Assembly (NCBI RefSeq): GCF_038007305.1
Contig: NZ_JBBOWV010000001.1
Coordinates: forward strand, 879,501 to 943,500
Origin: Solibacillus sp. FSL W7-1436
GTDB taxonomy: Bacteria > Bacillota > Bacilli > Bacillales_A > Planococcaceae
Reading direction: 5' to 3'
DNA: 64,000 nt
Positions 43,188-52,478 of the stretch are shown here, one piece after another (positions within the stretch are counted from its first letter, which is position 1; each line of letters starts with the position of its first letter). The notes under the pieces were generated by a model that saw nothing but the letters and a program-made list of their open reading frames with translations, had not been told where the DNA came from and ran no database searches. Made by a program: the position numbers and the translations under genes.

Positions 43188-43225
43188 GAAAAAAACGAAT
43201 TCTTTTTCAAAAATTCGTTTTTTAT
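43188..43225. terminator. Terminator of the flavoprotein gene
   Basis: AAAACGAATT / AATTCGTTTT stem with a 10-base loop, A-run on the left and TTTT on the right. Confidence 0.8.
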
Positions 43226-43255
43226 ATTTATCGATCTACATCTTTTTCTTCCTAT

Positions 43256-44155
43256 TTAAAAACGTTCCTCGGTAAGGTCCACATTTACTGAAACTGCCGC
43301 TTTATTCCCTCTGGCAGCCGATATCATTAACGATGAAGGTCGGGCTGTTTCGGTTTCTCCTGCTATATAGACATTTTTTTCAGATGTTCTGCCGACACCA
43401 TCCGTTATGACTTTTCCATTTTCATGTACTTCACAACCTAACATTTCCACAAGCTTATTCGGACGGTAATATGTTGGCGCTACAAAACCAAAAGATCGTT
43501 GAAGTGTTTCTCCTGATTCAAATTCTACTTTTTCTAAAAACCCGTCATTACCTATTAAGGTTTTTATCCGATCCTCAATTATTTCGATATTTCGTTTTTC
43601 CAGCTGCGCCGACGCCTCTTTCGAAAGTTCAAGGCCATTTGTCAGAACAACTAAATCCTCTGACCAGTTATATATTAATTTAGTCAAATGCAACACATGC
43701 TCTTCTTTTTCCGCGATAACCACTAAGGGCTTATCCCGCTGCTCCCAACCATCGCAGTATGGACAGCTGAATAAACTTTTTCCGTAATAGTTTCTTATGC
43801 TCGGTATGAAAAAAACCTCCTGAATACCTGTAGCCAATATTATCTTTTCCGTCATATACTCCTTGTCATTAGAAGCCTTGACAATATACTTTTCATTATC
43901 CTTGGTTATCTCCGTAACTGTTGCGTTGGCATAGGATACTGATGGATAGTTCTCCAATTCTTTCAATCCTATTTCTCTGAACTCCTGAGGGTTGGTCCGA
44001 TCCCGTGTAATAAATCCGCGCGCCTCTTCCGTCACGCGATTTCGATTCGTTTTATCATCGATTAATACAATCTTTCTTCTAGCCCTCCCTAAAACTAAAC
44101 TGGCACTTAATCCAGCAGGGCCTCCGCCGATTACAATGCAATCGAGTACATCCAT
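43256..44155 (-). CDS. Thioredoxin-reductase-like FAD/NAD(P) oxidoreductase
   Basis: 299 residues: FAD loop IGGGPAGLSASLVLGRA near the start, the redox pair CPYC with DGWE following, and the C-terminal FAD motif GETETARPSSLMISAARGNKAA. Size and motifs match the low-molecular-weight thioredoxin reductase family, but the pair is CPYC rather than the usual CA[TV]C, a variant seen in atypical members. The ATG at 44155 has GTGGGTG upstream; earlier in-frame starts lack a site. Electron partner unknown. Confidence 0.88.
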   Translation of the reverse strand: MDVLDCIVIGGGPAGLSASLVLGRARRKIVLIDDKTNRNRVTEEARGFITRDRTNPQEFREIGLKELENYPSVSYANATVTEITKDNEKYIVKASNDKEYMTEKIILATGIQEVFFIPSIRNYYGKSLFSCPYCDGWEQRDKPLVVIAEKEEHVLHLTKLIYNWSEDLVVLTNGLELSKEASAQLEKRNIEIIEDRIKTLIGNDGFLEKVEFESGETLQRSFGFVAPTYYRPNKLVEMLGCEVHENGKVITDGVGRTSEKNVYIAGETETARPSSLMISAARGNKAAVSVNVDLTEERF

Positions 44156-44479
44156 TTTTATCACCCACTCATTTGTTTCTGTTTTCATAAATTCCCAGTA
44201 TCTATATAGAAAAAACATCAATAATTCTTTATGCCCTATCTTGGATATTTTGAACCAAAAATCCAGAAGTATCCTTTAGCCACCAATTTTCATATAAAAA
44301 CTTTCCTTAAAAACAAATCAAATAATAAAATAAGTCAAAAAATTATAACTTCTTATTATAAATAGTAATTTACCAAAATTTAGATAGACAAAAGTCCTAC
44401 AATAATATATTCTATTATTCGTCTATCAAACCCTCGTTTTGGGAATGAAAGTCAATACATAGGTAAAAGGTAGATGAAA

Positions 44480-46525
44480 ATGAAGATACTTAAAAATTTA
44501 AAGATAAAAAATAAGTGGATGGTGTTAATTTCACTCGCGGTCATTGCAGCGGTCGTAATCACGGTATTATTTAGCCAGTGGACTGTCCGAAATATTTTAA
44601 CAGAAGAAAACGAACAGACTTCTTCCAACAATGCCAAAAATGCTGTTGATCAGGTGTCCTTAGGTTTGGAAACGTACGAAACAAATCTTCTGCAATTCGG
44701 TCAGGTTATCGAAACGATTTTACAAAAAGACCAAGTGGATTATTTACATATCGATGAAATTACAAGCACTTTAAAAGACAACAATGAAAACTACTTATCC
44801 GTCTACTTCATGGATTTTAAATCCGGCAAACTCCATGCCACGCCTGGAATCGATTATGAGTGGGATGTACGTGATTCTCAAACATTTGCAAAATTGAATG
44901 CAAACCCTAACATACAATGGATGGATGTCTATTTGGATACTGGTATAAACAAGCTGATGACCTCTGTTATTGCCCCGGTATTTAAAGATGACGAACTTGT
45001 CGGTGCGGTCGGCTATGATATTGATTTCTCTACAATTGGTGAGATTCGCGAAGGTATCGAAGCAAAATCGTCTTCAAAATTAATGATTGTCGATCCTAAT
45101 GGATTGATTGTATCTTCATTTATCGGAGATGGAGACGGAAAGAATATCATTGCCGATAATTCCGGCAAGATTGCTGGCGTTACCGATCTATTGGATACTT
45201 CCGAATTAGAGAAAAAATTTAACTGGCTGGCAGATGCTAAAGGTAGCAACAGCCAAATTAAACAGTTTGAATGGAATGACGTGAATTACACCGGTGAAAT
45301 TCAAGTAATCGAGAAAAATAACTGGCAAATTGTTTCTTTGGTAGATGAGGATAGTTATGCTCAACAGTTAGAAAGACTAACGGTTGCAGGCTGGATTTCA
45401 ATAGCAATCGGCCTAATAATAGGTTGTTTATTCGCCTATTTCATGGCACGAAAATTAGTGGATATTTTAAATAGCTTTAAAGATGTATTTGAAAAAACAG
45501 CAAGCGGTGACTTTATTTCACGTTTCGAAACAAAGTCAAATGATGAAATTGCAGACTTGGCAAATGAATACAATTATATGCTCGATGAAGTTCGCAATTT
45601 AATTAACCAAGTAAATGAAAACTCAATGGAGATCAAGCATTCTTCCAACAGTTTATCTATTATCGCCAAGGAAAACGAGCAAGCGTTAAACAATGTCTCA
45701 AACAGCATCGAAGAAATTGCTATGAATACGAGCACACAGGCAGAAAAAATGCATGATGGTTCTACAGCTATTCATGTATTGGCCGATGGTATAGAATCTA
45801 TCGAACTGAAAACTCAGCAAATGGTAAATGAGGCTGACGAAGCATTGGCAGAAGTGCACACAAGTATCGATAAAGTTCAGCAATTGGAAACATCCTATGC
45901 GAATTTAGAACGGGCATTCAATGAAGTTACAGCCGTAACCGGACAGCTGGACGGGAAAACGAAATCGATTTCGAAAGTAACAGATGTAATTGCCCAAATT
46001 ACTGAACAAACAAATTTACTTGCACTTAATGCTTCCATTGAAGCTGCTCGAGCAGGTGAACACGGGAAAGGGTTTGCGGTTGTAGCAGATGAAGTAAGGA
46101 GCTTGGCAGAAAGTTCAAAAGCGGCAACAACTAATATTCAGCAGATTATTCTAAGTATTTTAGAAGATACTCAGCAACTCGTCCAAGTGATGAAGCACAC
46201 AAATGAGATTAGCGAAGATCAGAAGTTGGCGGTTAATACTGTAGATAATGCAATTAAACAGCTTTCCGATACATTGGAAAATATGAAAGTGTCGATTTCG
46301 AACACAATGGAAAATGTATCAACAATGCAGCAGCAAAAAAATGTCGTTGTATCTTCAATAGCAGTTGTTAATGAAATGACAACAGAGGTTACAGCAGAGA
46401 CGCAGGAAATTGCGAGTTCGATCGAAGAGCAGACATCCGCTACTTCTGAAGTAACGATGCATGCTACTCACTTAAATAAACAAGTTGAAAAATTAACTGA
46501 GTCTGTTTCGAAATTTAAACTATAA
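44480..46525 (+). CDS. Methyl-accepting chemotaxis protein with dCache-type sensor
   Basis: About 681 residues: TM1 (~15-35), a large extracytoplasmic domain of about 260 residues with PAS-like features ([32 protein letters not shown]), TM2 (~305-325), HAMP, and the cytoplasmic signalling hairpin with tip [20 protein letters not shown]. The ATG at 44480 is better spaced from AAAGG than the ATG at 44474. Ligand unknown; dCache domains often bind amino or organic acids. It ends at a strong terminator. Confidence 0.92.
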   Translation: MKILKNLKIKNKWMVLISLAVIAAVVITVLFSQWTVRNILTEENEQTSSNNAKNAVDQVSLGLETYETNLLQFGQVIETILQKDQVDYLHIDEITSTLKDNNENYLSVYFMDFKSGKLHATPGIDYEWDVRDSQTFAKLNANPNIQWMDVYLDTGINKLMTSVIAPVFKDDELVGAVGYDIDFSTIGEIREGIEAKSSSKLMIVDPNGLIVSSFIGDGDGKNIIADNSGKIAGVTDLLDTSELEKKFNWLADAKGSNSQIKQFEWNDVNYTGEIQVIEKNNWQIVSLVDEDSYAQQLERLTVAGWISIAIGLIIGCLFAYFMARKLVDILNSFKDVFEKTASGDFISRFETKSNDEIADLANEYNYMLDEVRNLINQVNENSMEIKHSSNSLSIIAKENEQALNNVSNSIEEIAMNTSTQAEKMHDGSTAIHVLADGIESIELKTQQMVNEADEALAEVHTSIDKVQQLETSYANLERAFNEVTAVTGQLDGKTKSISKVTDVIAQITEQTNLLALNASIEAARAGEHGKGFAVVADEVRSLAESSKAATTNIQQIILSILEDTQQLVQVMKHTNEISEDQKLAVNTVDNAIKQLSDTLENMKVSISNTMENVSTMQQQKNVVVSSIAVVNEMTTEVTAETQEIASSIEEQTSATSEVTMHATHLNKQVEKLTESVSKFKL

Positions 46526-46535
46526 GAAATTAGAG

Positions 46536-46571
46536 AACCCCAATACACAATTTAACGTGTATTGGGGTTTT
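46536..46571 (+). terminator. Terminator of the chemoreceptor gene
   Basis: A perfect 13-bp stem AACCCCAATACAC / GTGTATTGGGGTT with an 8-base loop, followed by TTCC. Confidence 0.88.
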
Positions 46572-46583
46572 CCTTATTGAAAC

Positions 46584-46757
46584 TTAACAATCCTGCTTAT
46601 TCTGCTTTTGGTTTTGATTACGATTTTGATTTTGGTTAAAGTTTACTTCCTGAGCAAATTCTTCACGGTTTGCTCTTGGTCTGTTAGCATTCTGATTTTG
46701 GTTTTGCTGTTTTTTGTTATCCTGCGTTTTATTGTTTTTATGTTTATTGTTACCCAT
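46584..46757 (-). CDS. Asn/Gln-rich small protein, possibly spore-associated
   Basis: 57 residues from an ATG with GGAGGTGAG upstream. Sequence is dominated by N, Q and K (QQNQNQNANRP, NFNQNQNRNQNQKQNK) around a conserved-looking NREEFAQEVNF core, ending in a single Cys. Composition resembles gamma-type spore proteins, whose repeats contain EFA-type and QN-rich runs, but the family match is not certain. It lies 54 bases after the SRPBCC gene and could be co-transcribed with it. Confidence 0.65.
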   Translation of the reverse strand: MGNNKHKNNKTQDNKKQQNQNQNANRPRANREEFAQEVNFNQNQNRNQNQKQNKQDC

Positions 46758-46811
46758 TCCAACTCACCTCCACTAACAGTGTGTGTGGAAAGTAATTTTC
46801 TATCCCATTGT

Positions 46812-47282
46812 TCAACTAAAAGCTTTGCTGTAAATTTCACGCAATTCGGCTGAGTTATCTTGCCAATTTGTCGCTTCCCCTTTAATGATTTGGCTAAATA
46901 CATCAAGACAGCGATGCCATCCTGCCGCTGTATTCACCGCCCATGAAGCATCATCAAAAGTATGGGTAAAATTCATTTTGCATCCGCTGTTCTCTTCTTC
47001 CAATGAAATATTTATCAAATCATCAACTTCACGGAAACTAAACAAATATGGCTTTTTTAATTCTGTGATTGTTGCTGTGTACGTTGTCCCTTCACCATCA
47101 TCAAAAACAATCTGGCCATCAATTTTGATATCCATTTCCCCTGTTGCGAAAGGATACCACTGCATAAAGTGTTCGGGACTTGTCAAAATAGAGAAAACCT
47201 CTTCCTGACTTACGGGAAAAAATCGTTCAAATTTTAAAATATGGCGGCCGTTCAATTCATGTAGTGTTCCGTAATCTTTCAT
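46812..47282 (-). CDS. SRPBCC/AHSA1-like domain protein
   Basis: 156 residues with the START-like ligand pocket fold: a first strand HILKFERFFPVSQEEVF, SPEHFMQWYPF, a beta-sheet core, and the long C-terminal helix AAGWHRCLDVFSQII. GTAGGAG precedes the ATG. A small-molecule-binding or stress role is usual for the family; nothing specific can be read here. Confidence 0.85.
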   Translation of the reverse strand: MKDYGTLHELNGRHILKFERFFPVSQEEVFSILTSPEHFMQWYPFATGEMDIKIDGQIVFDDGEGTTYTATITELKKPYLFSFREVDDLINISLEEENSGCKMNFTHTFDDASWAVNTAAGWHRCLDVFSQIIKGEATNWQDNSAELREIYSKAFS

Positions 47283-47422
47283 CGTATCATGCTCCTACTC
47301 TTATGTTATTTATACAGTTTATTATACTATGTACTAAATTTTTAATAATCTTTATTTATGAAGTTTCTTGAAACAGTAAAATGCAAAATTTGTTGAAAGT
47401 ATAAATTTAACCTTAATACAAA

Positions 47423-47460
47423 GAGGCATCCAAAATCGTATGGACGACTTTGGATGCCTC
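47423..47460. terminator. Terminator of the first coat-like gene
   Basis: A 12-bp perfect stem GAGGCATCCAAA / TTTGGATGCCTC, loop of 14 bases; on the minus strand TTTG follows. Confidence 0.8.
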
Positions 47461-47488
47461 TAATTTCAAATGTACTAACAGCTTGCTT

Positions 47489-48322
47489 TTATCCTTCAGG
47501 AGTAATACCAAGGTTGTTAGGTACAACTGATGTTAACGCACCGCCAGCACCTACATTGACTTGTTGAATTTGTAATACTTTTAAAGTAAGGTCAAGCACG
47601 ATTTTTTCACGTAACATGTGGAAAGATCCGTCATGGTATGTGCCGTTTGGTGAAAAATCAAGTTCATAGAAGTTAGCAGCAACTAACTCACCGTATGGCT
47701 GCTCATTATATCTTACAAGATTTTGGAAGAAGTATTTGTCCAAACGAGCATCCATTTCAGTCTTTTCATTTAGGAAGTTAGCTTCGCTATTTGCTGAGAA
47801 GCCGAAAATTGGTAGATTGAAGAAATCATCTGCTGTTAATTCTGCAAAACCTGTGAATCGAACATTTGCGATACGATCTTGAAGTGGTGCATTGTAATCT
47901 GCAGAAGCATATTCAATATTTTTGCGGATATGTCCTCCTACAAATAATTTCGCTCTTGTTACTGTGAAATAGCCTGTAGGAAGACCAGTAGTAGCGTCAG
48001 TAATTGGTGCAAATGCTACCGGAACTAATTTTACTTGATCTAAAAATACATGTTTTTTAACCCGCTTAATCTCAGTAGCTGGCGGATATAGGGAAATATC
48101 TGATTCTACTACGATTTGCAGCGTTCTTTCTGCAAGTACTACCGGAATCTTAAATGTAGGAGTAGTAAGTGGAGACGGAACTAAAGTAACATCAGAATCC
48201 GTTACCGGAATCTGCTGATTTGATTTGACCCCTGTGTCCTCCCCCGGTTTACAATTTTTTGCTTGCTTTGAATAGCCATCGTTCATTGAATGGCCATCAT
48301 TCTTTGAATAATTTTGATCCAT
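47489..48322 (-). CDS. CsxC/SPOCS-like putative spore outer-layer protein 1
   Basis: 277 residues with a polar N-terminus followed by a beta-rich domain with the shared pattern KIPVVLAE..Q...E, EIKRVKKHVFLDQVKLVP, KLFVGGHIRKNIEYAS and KIVLDLTLKVLQIQQV. The same pattern recurs in the two proteins upstream. Resemblance to clostridial CsxC-type exosporium proteins and SPOCS domains is my reading. A sigma-K-like -10 (CATATGTTA, 48376-48384, minus) about 55 bases upstream supports late mother-cell expression. Confidence 0.7.
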   Translation of the reverse strand: MDQNYSKNDGHSMNDGYSKQAKNCKPGEDTGVKSNQQIPVTDSDVTLVPSPLTTPTFKIPVVLAERTLQIVVESDISLYPPATEIKRVKKHVFLDQVKLVPVAFAPITDATTGLPTGYFTVTRAKLFVGGHIRKNIEYASADYNAPLQDRIANVRFTGFAELTADDFFNLPIFGFSANSEANFLNEKTEMDARLDKYFFQNLVRYNEQPYGELVAANFYELDFSPNGTYHDGSFHMLREKIVLDLTLKVLQIQQVNVGAGGALTSVVPNNLGITPEG

Positions 48323-48375
48323 TATTTAATACCCTCTTTCTTTTTTGTTAGAGGCAAAGTTGCACTCTACACTCC

Positions 48376-48384
48376 TAACATATG
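48376..48384 (-). promoter_or_regulatory. Sigma-K-like -10 element
   Basis: CATATGTTA on the minus strand matches CATANNNTA exactly. No AC at the ideal -35 spacing was seen. Confidence 0.35.
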
Positions 48385-48532
48385 AACTGATGTTTTTATG
48401 CCATAGGCTAGCAAAATAGTCATATGATTCAATTTTAAAAAACATTTTTTTGTTACATCAAATTGCAATTTCCAGTCTCCAAATCTTAGAATAAGAAAAC
48501 TTTTCTAAAAAGCTTGTCCTCTTATTTCCTTA

Positions 48533-48565
48533 AAAAAATGCTACTCTCTGATTATTTCGAGTAGC
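48533..48565 (-). terminator. Terminator overlapping the end of the acidic coat-like gene
   Basis: GCTACTC/GAGTAGC stem. The first arm is the codons for the last residues (CYSK) before the stop and the second lies after it; TTTTTTT follows on the minus strand. Confidence 0.75.
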
Positions 48566-50273
48566 AATCCAGTTCAATATATTGGTCCTGCATAAAATGA
48601 ATAGACAATTGCGCGACACCATTGACTTGCAATTGTTTTTCTGTTGAATTTAATTCTTGATGCCATACAAAGTGGACTTTTTTCAATTGACTTTGAATGG
48701 GTTCTGAAAATTTTTGGTGAAATTCGTAGTGGTTATTGGCATTATGTTGATGTTGGGCTTGGAATGTAAATTCTTTTTCATTGCTAAAAGGAAAATCAGG
48801 TGCTGTTACCCAATTAATATTTACCGTTTTAGACCATGGAATGAAGAATTTTAATGCTTGAATTTTATTCACCGATTCTTTGTTATTAAACTCACATGTT
48901 GCGATAAATTCTCCTTTTAGAAAAGCAGTTTTCGAAGGTAATACAACTTGACAATCAAGCGATTGGATAGACCATTCTATTTTTAATATATTATTAAGCG
49001 GCTTCAACAGATCAATTGTTTCAATAATATCAACCTCTGTTTCCAGTTCAGTCAAGAGTACTGGCATTTTGACAGTTACTGTTTTTTCCTTTTCGGTAAT
49101 ATCGGTAAAACAAATGTTCTTCCGGAAATGCTGCTCGTCTTCAACTTCCTTATTACCGGCTGTTTCCGCATCATTTGTATTACTGTATGGCTTCCCTGCC
49201 TCCGATTCATCGGTTTCCGAAAGCAGCCTAATGAATTTTTCTACCATTAAATCAGTACTTTCCTCAAAAGCATCATCATTTTCTCTGTCCAAGTTTCCGT
49301 CTTGCTTTTCTTCATCCGAATCATCATCTTCCGAAAGCACCGTCAAAAATTTATCCACCATTGTGTCGACAGGATCATCAAACGTATCCTTTTCTTCATT
49401 GTTCGTATTCTTATCTTGGTTAACTTCTTGTAAATCGTCGTTTTCTAAGGATATAGTCGTAAATTTGTCTTCCATAGTGTCGATATTTTCATTTAATGTA
49501 TCAAGTTCACTTTCTGCCTTGTCACTGTCTTGCTTTTCCTCCTGCAACTCACTGCTTTCTGAAAACAAGGCAAAGAATTCCTCATCTTCTGTATTCATGT
49601 TTTGCGATTCATCACTTGCTAAAAACAGATCCAGGAATTTATCTTCCAAAGTACCGGTAGTTTTGTTTGCAAATTTACTACTTTCTTCATCAGTGAGGTT
49701 TTTATATTTTTCGTGAACGTATGTTGGGGAAATACCTTTATCATTCAGATCATTGATGTATTCTTCATCCAGGTTATTTTCAGTTGCGGATGTGCTTTCA
49801 CTCGAATTTAATAAGAATTCGCTATCAAATTGGTTTTCTGGAAGTGTCGTAACTTCTTCCTTTATAGAAGGCGCAGTATCCTCAAGCATTAGCGAGAATT
49901 CCTTCACTAAATTTGTAACCACTTCTTCCCTGCCCTTTTTCTCTATAGGTATGTGTTTTTCTGAAGCCGTATTTAATGGCAACTCTTCTGATTTATCTTC
50001 ATTCAGTGGCTTTTCTATCGAATCAACCTTTGGTGGTGAAAACATAACTGGTTTTGAATTTTTCATTTTTCCAGATTGATTATTTATATAGAGGGATTGT
50101 TTTTTCGCATTGTCATATTCACTGTTTTTTCTGCTTTGTGGATTTTCATTCTGTTCGAATCCTATCTGATTATCTATAGAAAAGTGAATCGGGTTTACTG
50201 GATTTCTATAATAATCATAAACTTTACCTTGAAATGAGTCGGGGTCTACATATGGATTCCGGAAATTATTCAT
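48552..50273 (-). CDS. Acidic-repeat protein with C-terminal CsxC/SPOCS-like domain
   Basis: 573 residues in three parts: a polar N-terminus; an acidic repeat region (about residues 208-360) of roughly 38-residue units with core [TL]M[VE][DE]KFxxxLSExD and EEKQD; and a C-terminal domain (~398-573) sharing MPVLLTEL..EV, FLKGEF and other marks with the proteins on both sides. No signal peptide. It has no good ribosome binding site of its own; its ATG overlaps the stop of a 10-codon leader frame (ATGA), suggesting coupling. Probable spore coat or exosporium component, by context. Confidence 0.65.
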   Translation of the reverse strand: MNNFRNPYVDPDSFQGKVYDYYRNPVNPIHFSIDNQIGFEQNENPQSRKNSEYDNAKKQSLYINNQSGKMKNSKPVMFSPPKVDSIEKPLNEDKSEELPLNTASEKHIPIEKKGREEVVTNLVKEFSLMLEDTAPSIKEEVTTLPENQFDSEFLLNSSESTSATENNLDEEYINDLNDKGISPTYVHEKYKNLTDEESSKFANKTTGTLEDKFLDLFLASDESQNMNTEDEEFFALFSESSELQEEKQDSDKAESELDTLNENIDTMEDKFTTISLENDDLQEVNQDKNTNNEEKDTFDDPVDTMVDKFLTVLSEDDDSDEEKQDGNLDRENDDAFEESTDLMVEKFIRLLSETDESEAGKPYSNTNDAETAGNKEVEDEQHFRKNICFTDITEKEKTVTVKMPVLLTELETEVDIIETIDLLKPLNNILKIEWSIQSLDCQVVLPSKTAFLKGEFIATCEFNNKESVNKIQALKFFIPWSKTVNINWVTAPDFPFSNEKEFTFQAQHQHNANNHYEFHQKFSEPIQSQLKKVHFVWHQELNSTEKQLQVNGVAQLSIHFMQDQYIELDCYSK

Positions 50274-50302
50274 CGTTTCTCGGAGGGAATGCCTACAAAC
50301 AT
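50270..50302 (-). CDS. 10-residue leader peptide
   Basis: ATG directly after GGAGGGG, reading MFVGIPSEKR then TGA, which overlaps the start of the 573-residue gene. A second AAGGAGGGG lies just upstream. The binding site can pair with GGAGGGAA's complement inside the leader frame, so translation of both genes may be controlled together. Confidence 0.5.
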   Translation of the reverse strand: MFVGIPSEKR

Positions 50303-50309
50303 CCCCTCC
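50282..50309 (-). promoter_or_regulatory. Hairpin sequestering the leader ribosome binding site
   Basis: On the minus strand GGAGGGGA (50302-50309) pairs over 8 positions, one of them G-T, with TTCCCTCC (50282-50289) around a 12-base loop that contains the leader start codon. Confidence 0.55.
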
Positions 50310-50363
50310 TTTCCCCTCCTTACGAAAAGCTAAAGATTCCTATTCACTCTAAATATTTAATCC

Positions 50364-51122
50364 TTAACAAAAGTCGTCACAATCATCATTTGTCGTTGAT
50401 GATACACGAATTTGCTGATTTTGAAGTACTTTTAACGTAATATCAACAACCATTTTTTCTTCGATTTGAGTAAAAACCCCTTCACCAATTGGAGCATCTT
50501 TTGACAGATGAGATCGATCAATCGCCTCATCCCATTCGATAATATGACTTGAAATCAGCTCGCAAAATGGTAATTCATTGTAATACTGAGTGGAATTTTG
50601 ATGGAATTGAGAAAGGTCATTCGATAGAAATTCATCCTTTTCCGGAAATCCGCTCGGTAATGACTCCGAGATCAAGAAGTCAAACTCACTTCGCTTGTTA
50701 ATGGCAGGCTGGACAGGTTTTCTCAAGTAATGTTTAATTTCCGTTACGCAGCTGAAAGGAACATCTACTGTTAAGGAATTTATACTGGAAGAGATCGTTT
50801 TAATATCACATTCCGGTTCTGTTATAGGACTCGCATATTGAATGTTTTTTCGCACGAAACCCTTTATGAATAATTTATTCGTTGGCAGAAGCAATCTGCA
50901 TTGAACTAACTTAATCTGTTTCTTAACATCTTTAATTTCCAAGACTGGCTTAGGAAATTTAATACAGGCATCTAAATTTACTTGTACTGTCAATTCAGCT
51001 AAAACTACCGGAACTTTTGTATATATTTTTCCAATACTTACATGAGGTTTATGAGGTGTATTGTCACATTCATTAAAATTTGACGGGAATTTACATACAT
51101 CGTTTTTTTTATCTTCGTACAT
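50364..51122 (-). CDS. CsxC/SPOCS-like putative spore outer-layer protein 2
   Basis: 252 residues starting MYEDKKND at 51122, with AGGAGGGG upstream (the longer frame lacks a site). It shares VPVVLAELTVQV, EIKDVKKQIKLVQCRLLLP, KLFIKGFVRKNIQYAS and KMVVDITLKVLQNQQI with the protein at 47489, so the two are paralogues. Extra cysteines at both ends (including CDDFC) could give disulfide cross-links as in spore outer layers. Role by context. Confidence 0.7.
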   Translation of the reverse strand: MYEDKKNDVCKFPSNFNECDNTPHKPHVSIGKIYTKVPVVLAELTVQVNLDACIKFPKPVLEIKDVKKQIKLVQCRLLLPTNKLFIKGFVRKNIQYASPITEPECDIKTISSSINSLTVDVPFSCVTEIKHYLRKPVQPAINKRSEFDFLISESLPSGFPEKDEFLSNDLSQFHQNSTQYYNELPFCELISSHIIEWDEAIDRSHLSKDAPIGEGVFTQIEEKMVVDITLKVLQNQQIRVSSTTNDDCDDFC

Positions 51123-51278
51123 CTTGCCCCTCCTAAATATCAATTAGTGCATCATATGCGGGCTAAATGCCCACCCTCTGGGCGAATACCTAAAGTTAAA
51201 TTAAGCATGAAATTAATAAGTACAGGCACGTGTGGGCTATTGTTCTGCATACAATTAAAAATGAGAGGTGAGTGAGCT

Positions 51279-52466
51279 ATGGAAGGGAAAAACCTTCTTG
51301 CGGTAGATTGCGGGAATAGCTGGTATAAAGCTTTATCATCTGATGATGGCTATTATCAGGATTATCAAATTCCAAATGCAATCTCTTTATATGATGAGGA
51401 GTTCCATGAAAAGCCTTATGATGAGGGAGATATCAAATTTGAAGAAAATCTGATTGTTGAACTCAAAAGTCACGCTATATTAGATAAAAGAGAAATATTC
51501 TATATCGGGAAGGCAGCCACAAAAAAACGTGATGTAAGTTTAACCGGATTCAATAATCAAAAGGCTGACGAAGATCGCACTTATATTCTTTTATTTGGTT
51601 TAGCGGCTTTTCATGCCATTTGCAAAAATCCTGAAGACACCGAAATTCATTATCATATTGATCAATTAGCGGTATCACTGCCAACTACTCAATATAAAGA
51701 AATGAAAGATAAGTTCAGACAACGGTTGTCAGGCACACATACCGTGATTTTTCATAAGGTACCTGGTGTTGCAGAACCGAAAGAAATAACAGTTAAATTA
51801 TATGTAGAAGATGTCATTATCGGAGCGGAAGGTGCTTGTGCCTACCTTGGATTAACAAGAGATCAGGAGACACTGGGAATCAAAGATGATGAGCTGGTAA
51901 AGGATTCGCAGAAAGGGATTATTATCGGTGATTTAGGAGGAGATTCCGTTGATTTTGTCGGAATCAAAAATAATAAACCAGTTGCTTCAGTAGAAGGCGA
52001 AACATTTGGCATCAATCAATTCCTCGACAATATTATTCAAAAGGTTAGTAAAAATGAATTATATAAATTTGATTCTCGTGCGGAATTGGAAGAAAAACTT
52101 GCTGCCGGACAATCAGAATGGTATGTGGAGCCTTTTGCAGGTGTCAAAAAAGATATAAGTAAATACATTATTCCACAATTAAAGTCACTGGCCATCAAGT
52201 ACTTGGAATATTTTGACCGAGTGAGAAGCAGTTCTAATGAAATTAAGGGAGCAACACGATACATCGCAGTTGGAGGAGCTGCCAAACTAGCACAGAAGCA
52301 AATACAGGAGGTAGCGGTTCGATGGGCTGATAGAGGACGGCCAATTCAATTGACATTCCCCGAACATATGGAGAAGTTAAATGTACACGGCCTGATGATT
52401 CTTGCGAAAATGAAACAACTCAAAACAGAACAAGAAAATGAAAATCTCATCTCCTCGAGAAATTAA
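51279..52466 (+). CDS. ParM/StbA-like actin
   Basis: 395-residue actin-fold ATPase: phosphate-1 loop DCGNSWYK near the start, phosphate-2 GDLGGDSVDFVG near residue 217, and the adenosine loop VGGAAKLA. Such proteins (ParM, Alp7A, AlfA) polymerise to move plasmids. GAGGTGAG precedes the ATG. It is followed after 12 bases by a small ribbon-helix-helix-like gene, the usual parMR order. Neighbours are spore coat-like genes on the other strand, and no plasmid functions are present in the window. Confidence 0.88.
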   Translation: MEGKNLLAVDCGNSWYKALSSDDGYYQDYQIPNAISLYDEEFHEKPYDEGDIKFEENLIVELKSHAILDKREIFYIGKAATKKRDVSLTGFNNQKADEDRTYILLFGLAAFHAICKNPEDTEIHYHIDQLAVSLPTTQYKEMKDKFRQRLSGTHTVIFHKVPGVAEPKEITVKLYVEDVIIGAEGACAYLGLTRDQETLGIKDDELVKDSQKGIIIGDLGGDSVDFVGIKNNKPVASVEGETFGINQFLDNIIQKVSKNELYKFDSRAELEEKLAAGQSEWYVEPFAGVKKDISKYIIPQLKSLAIKYLEYFDRVRSSSNEIKGATRYIAVGGAAKLAQKQIQEVAVRWADRGRPIQLTFPEHMEKLNVHGLMILAKMKQLKTEQENENLISSRN

Positions 52467-52478
52467 AGGGTGATGGAT

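Noticed and set aside
49069-49716. A 215-codon Ser/Phe-rich plus-strand frame opposite the acidic repeat gene
   Set aside because: Its serine runs are the complement of the acidic codons of the 573-residue protein; no start signal.
51123-51278. parC-type centromere upstream of the ParM-like gene
   Set aside because: Only two GGGCTA copies and one short hairpin; no regular direct repeats.
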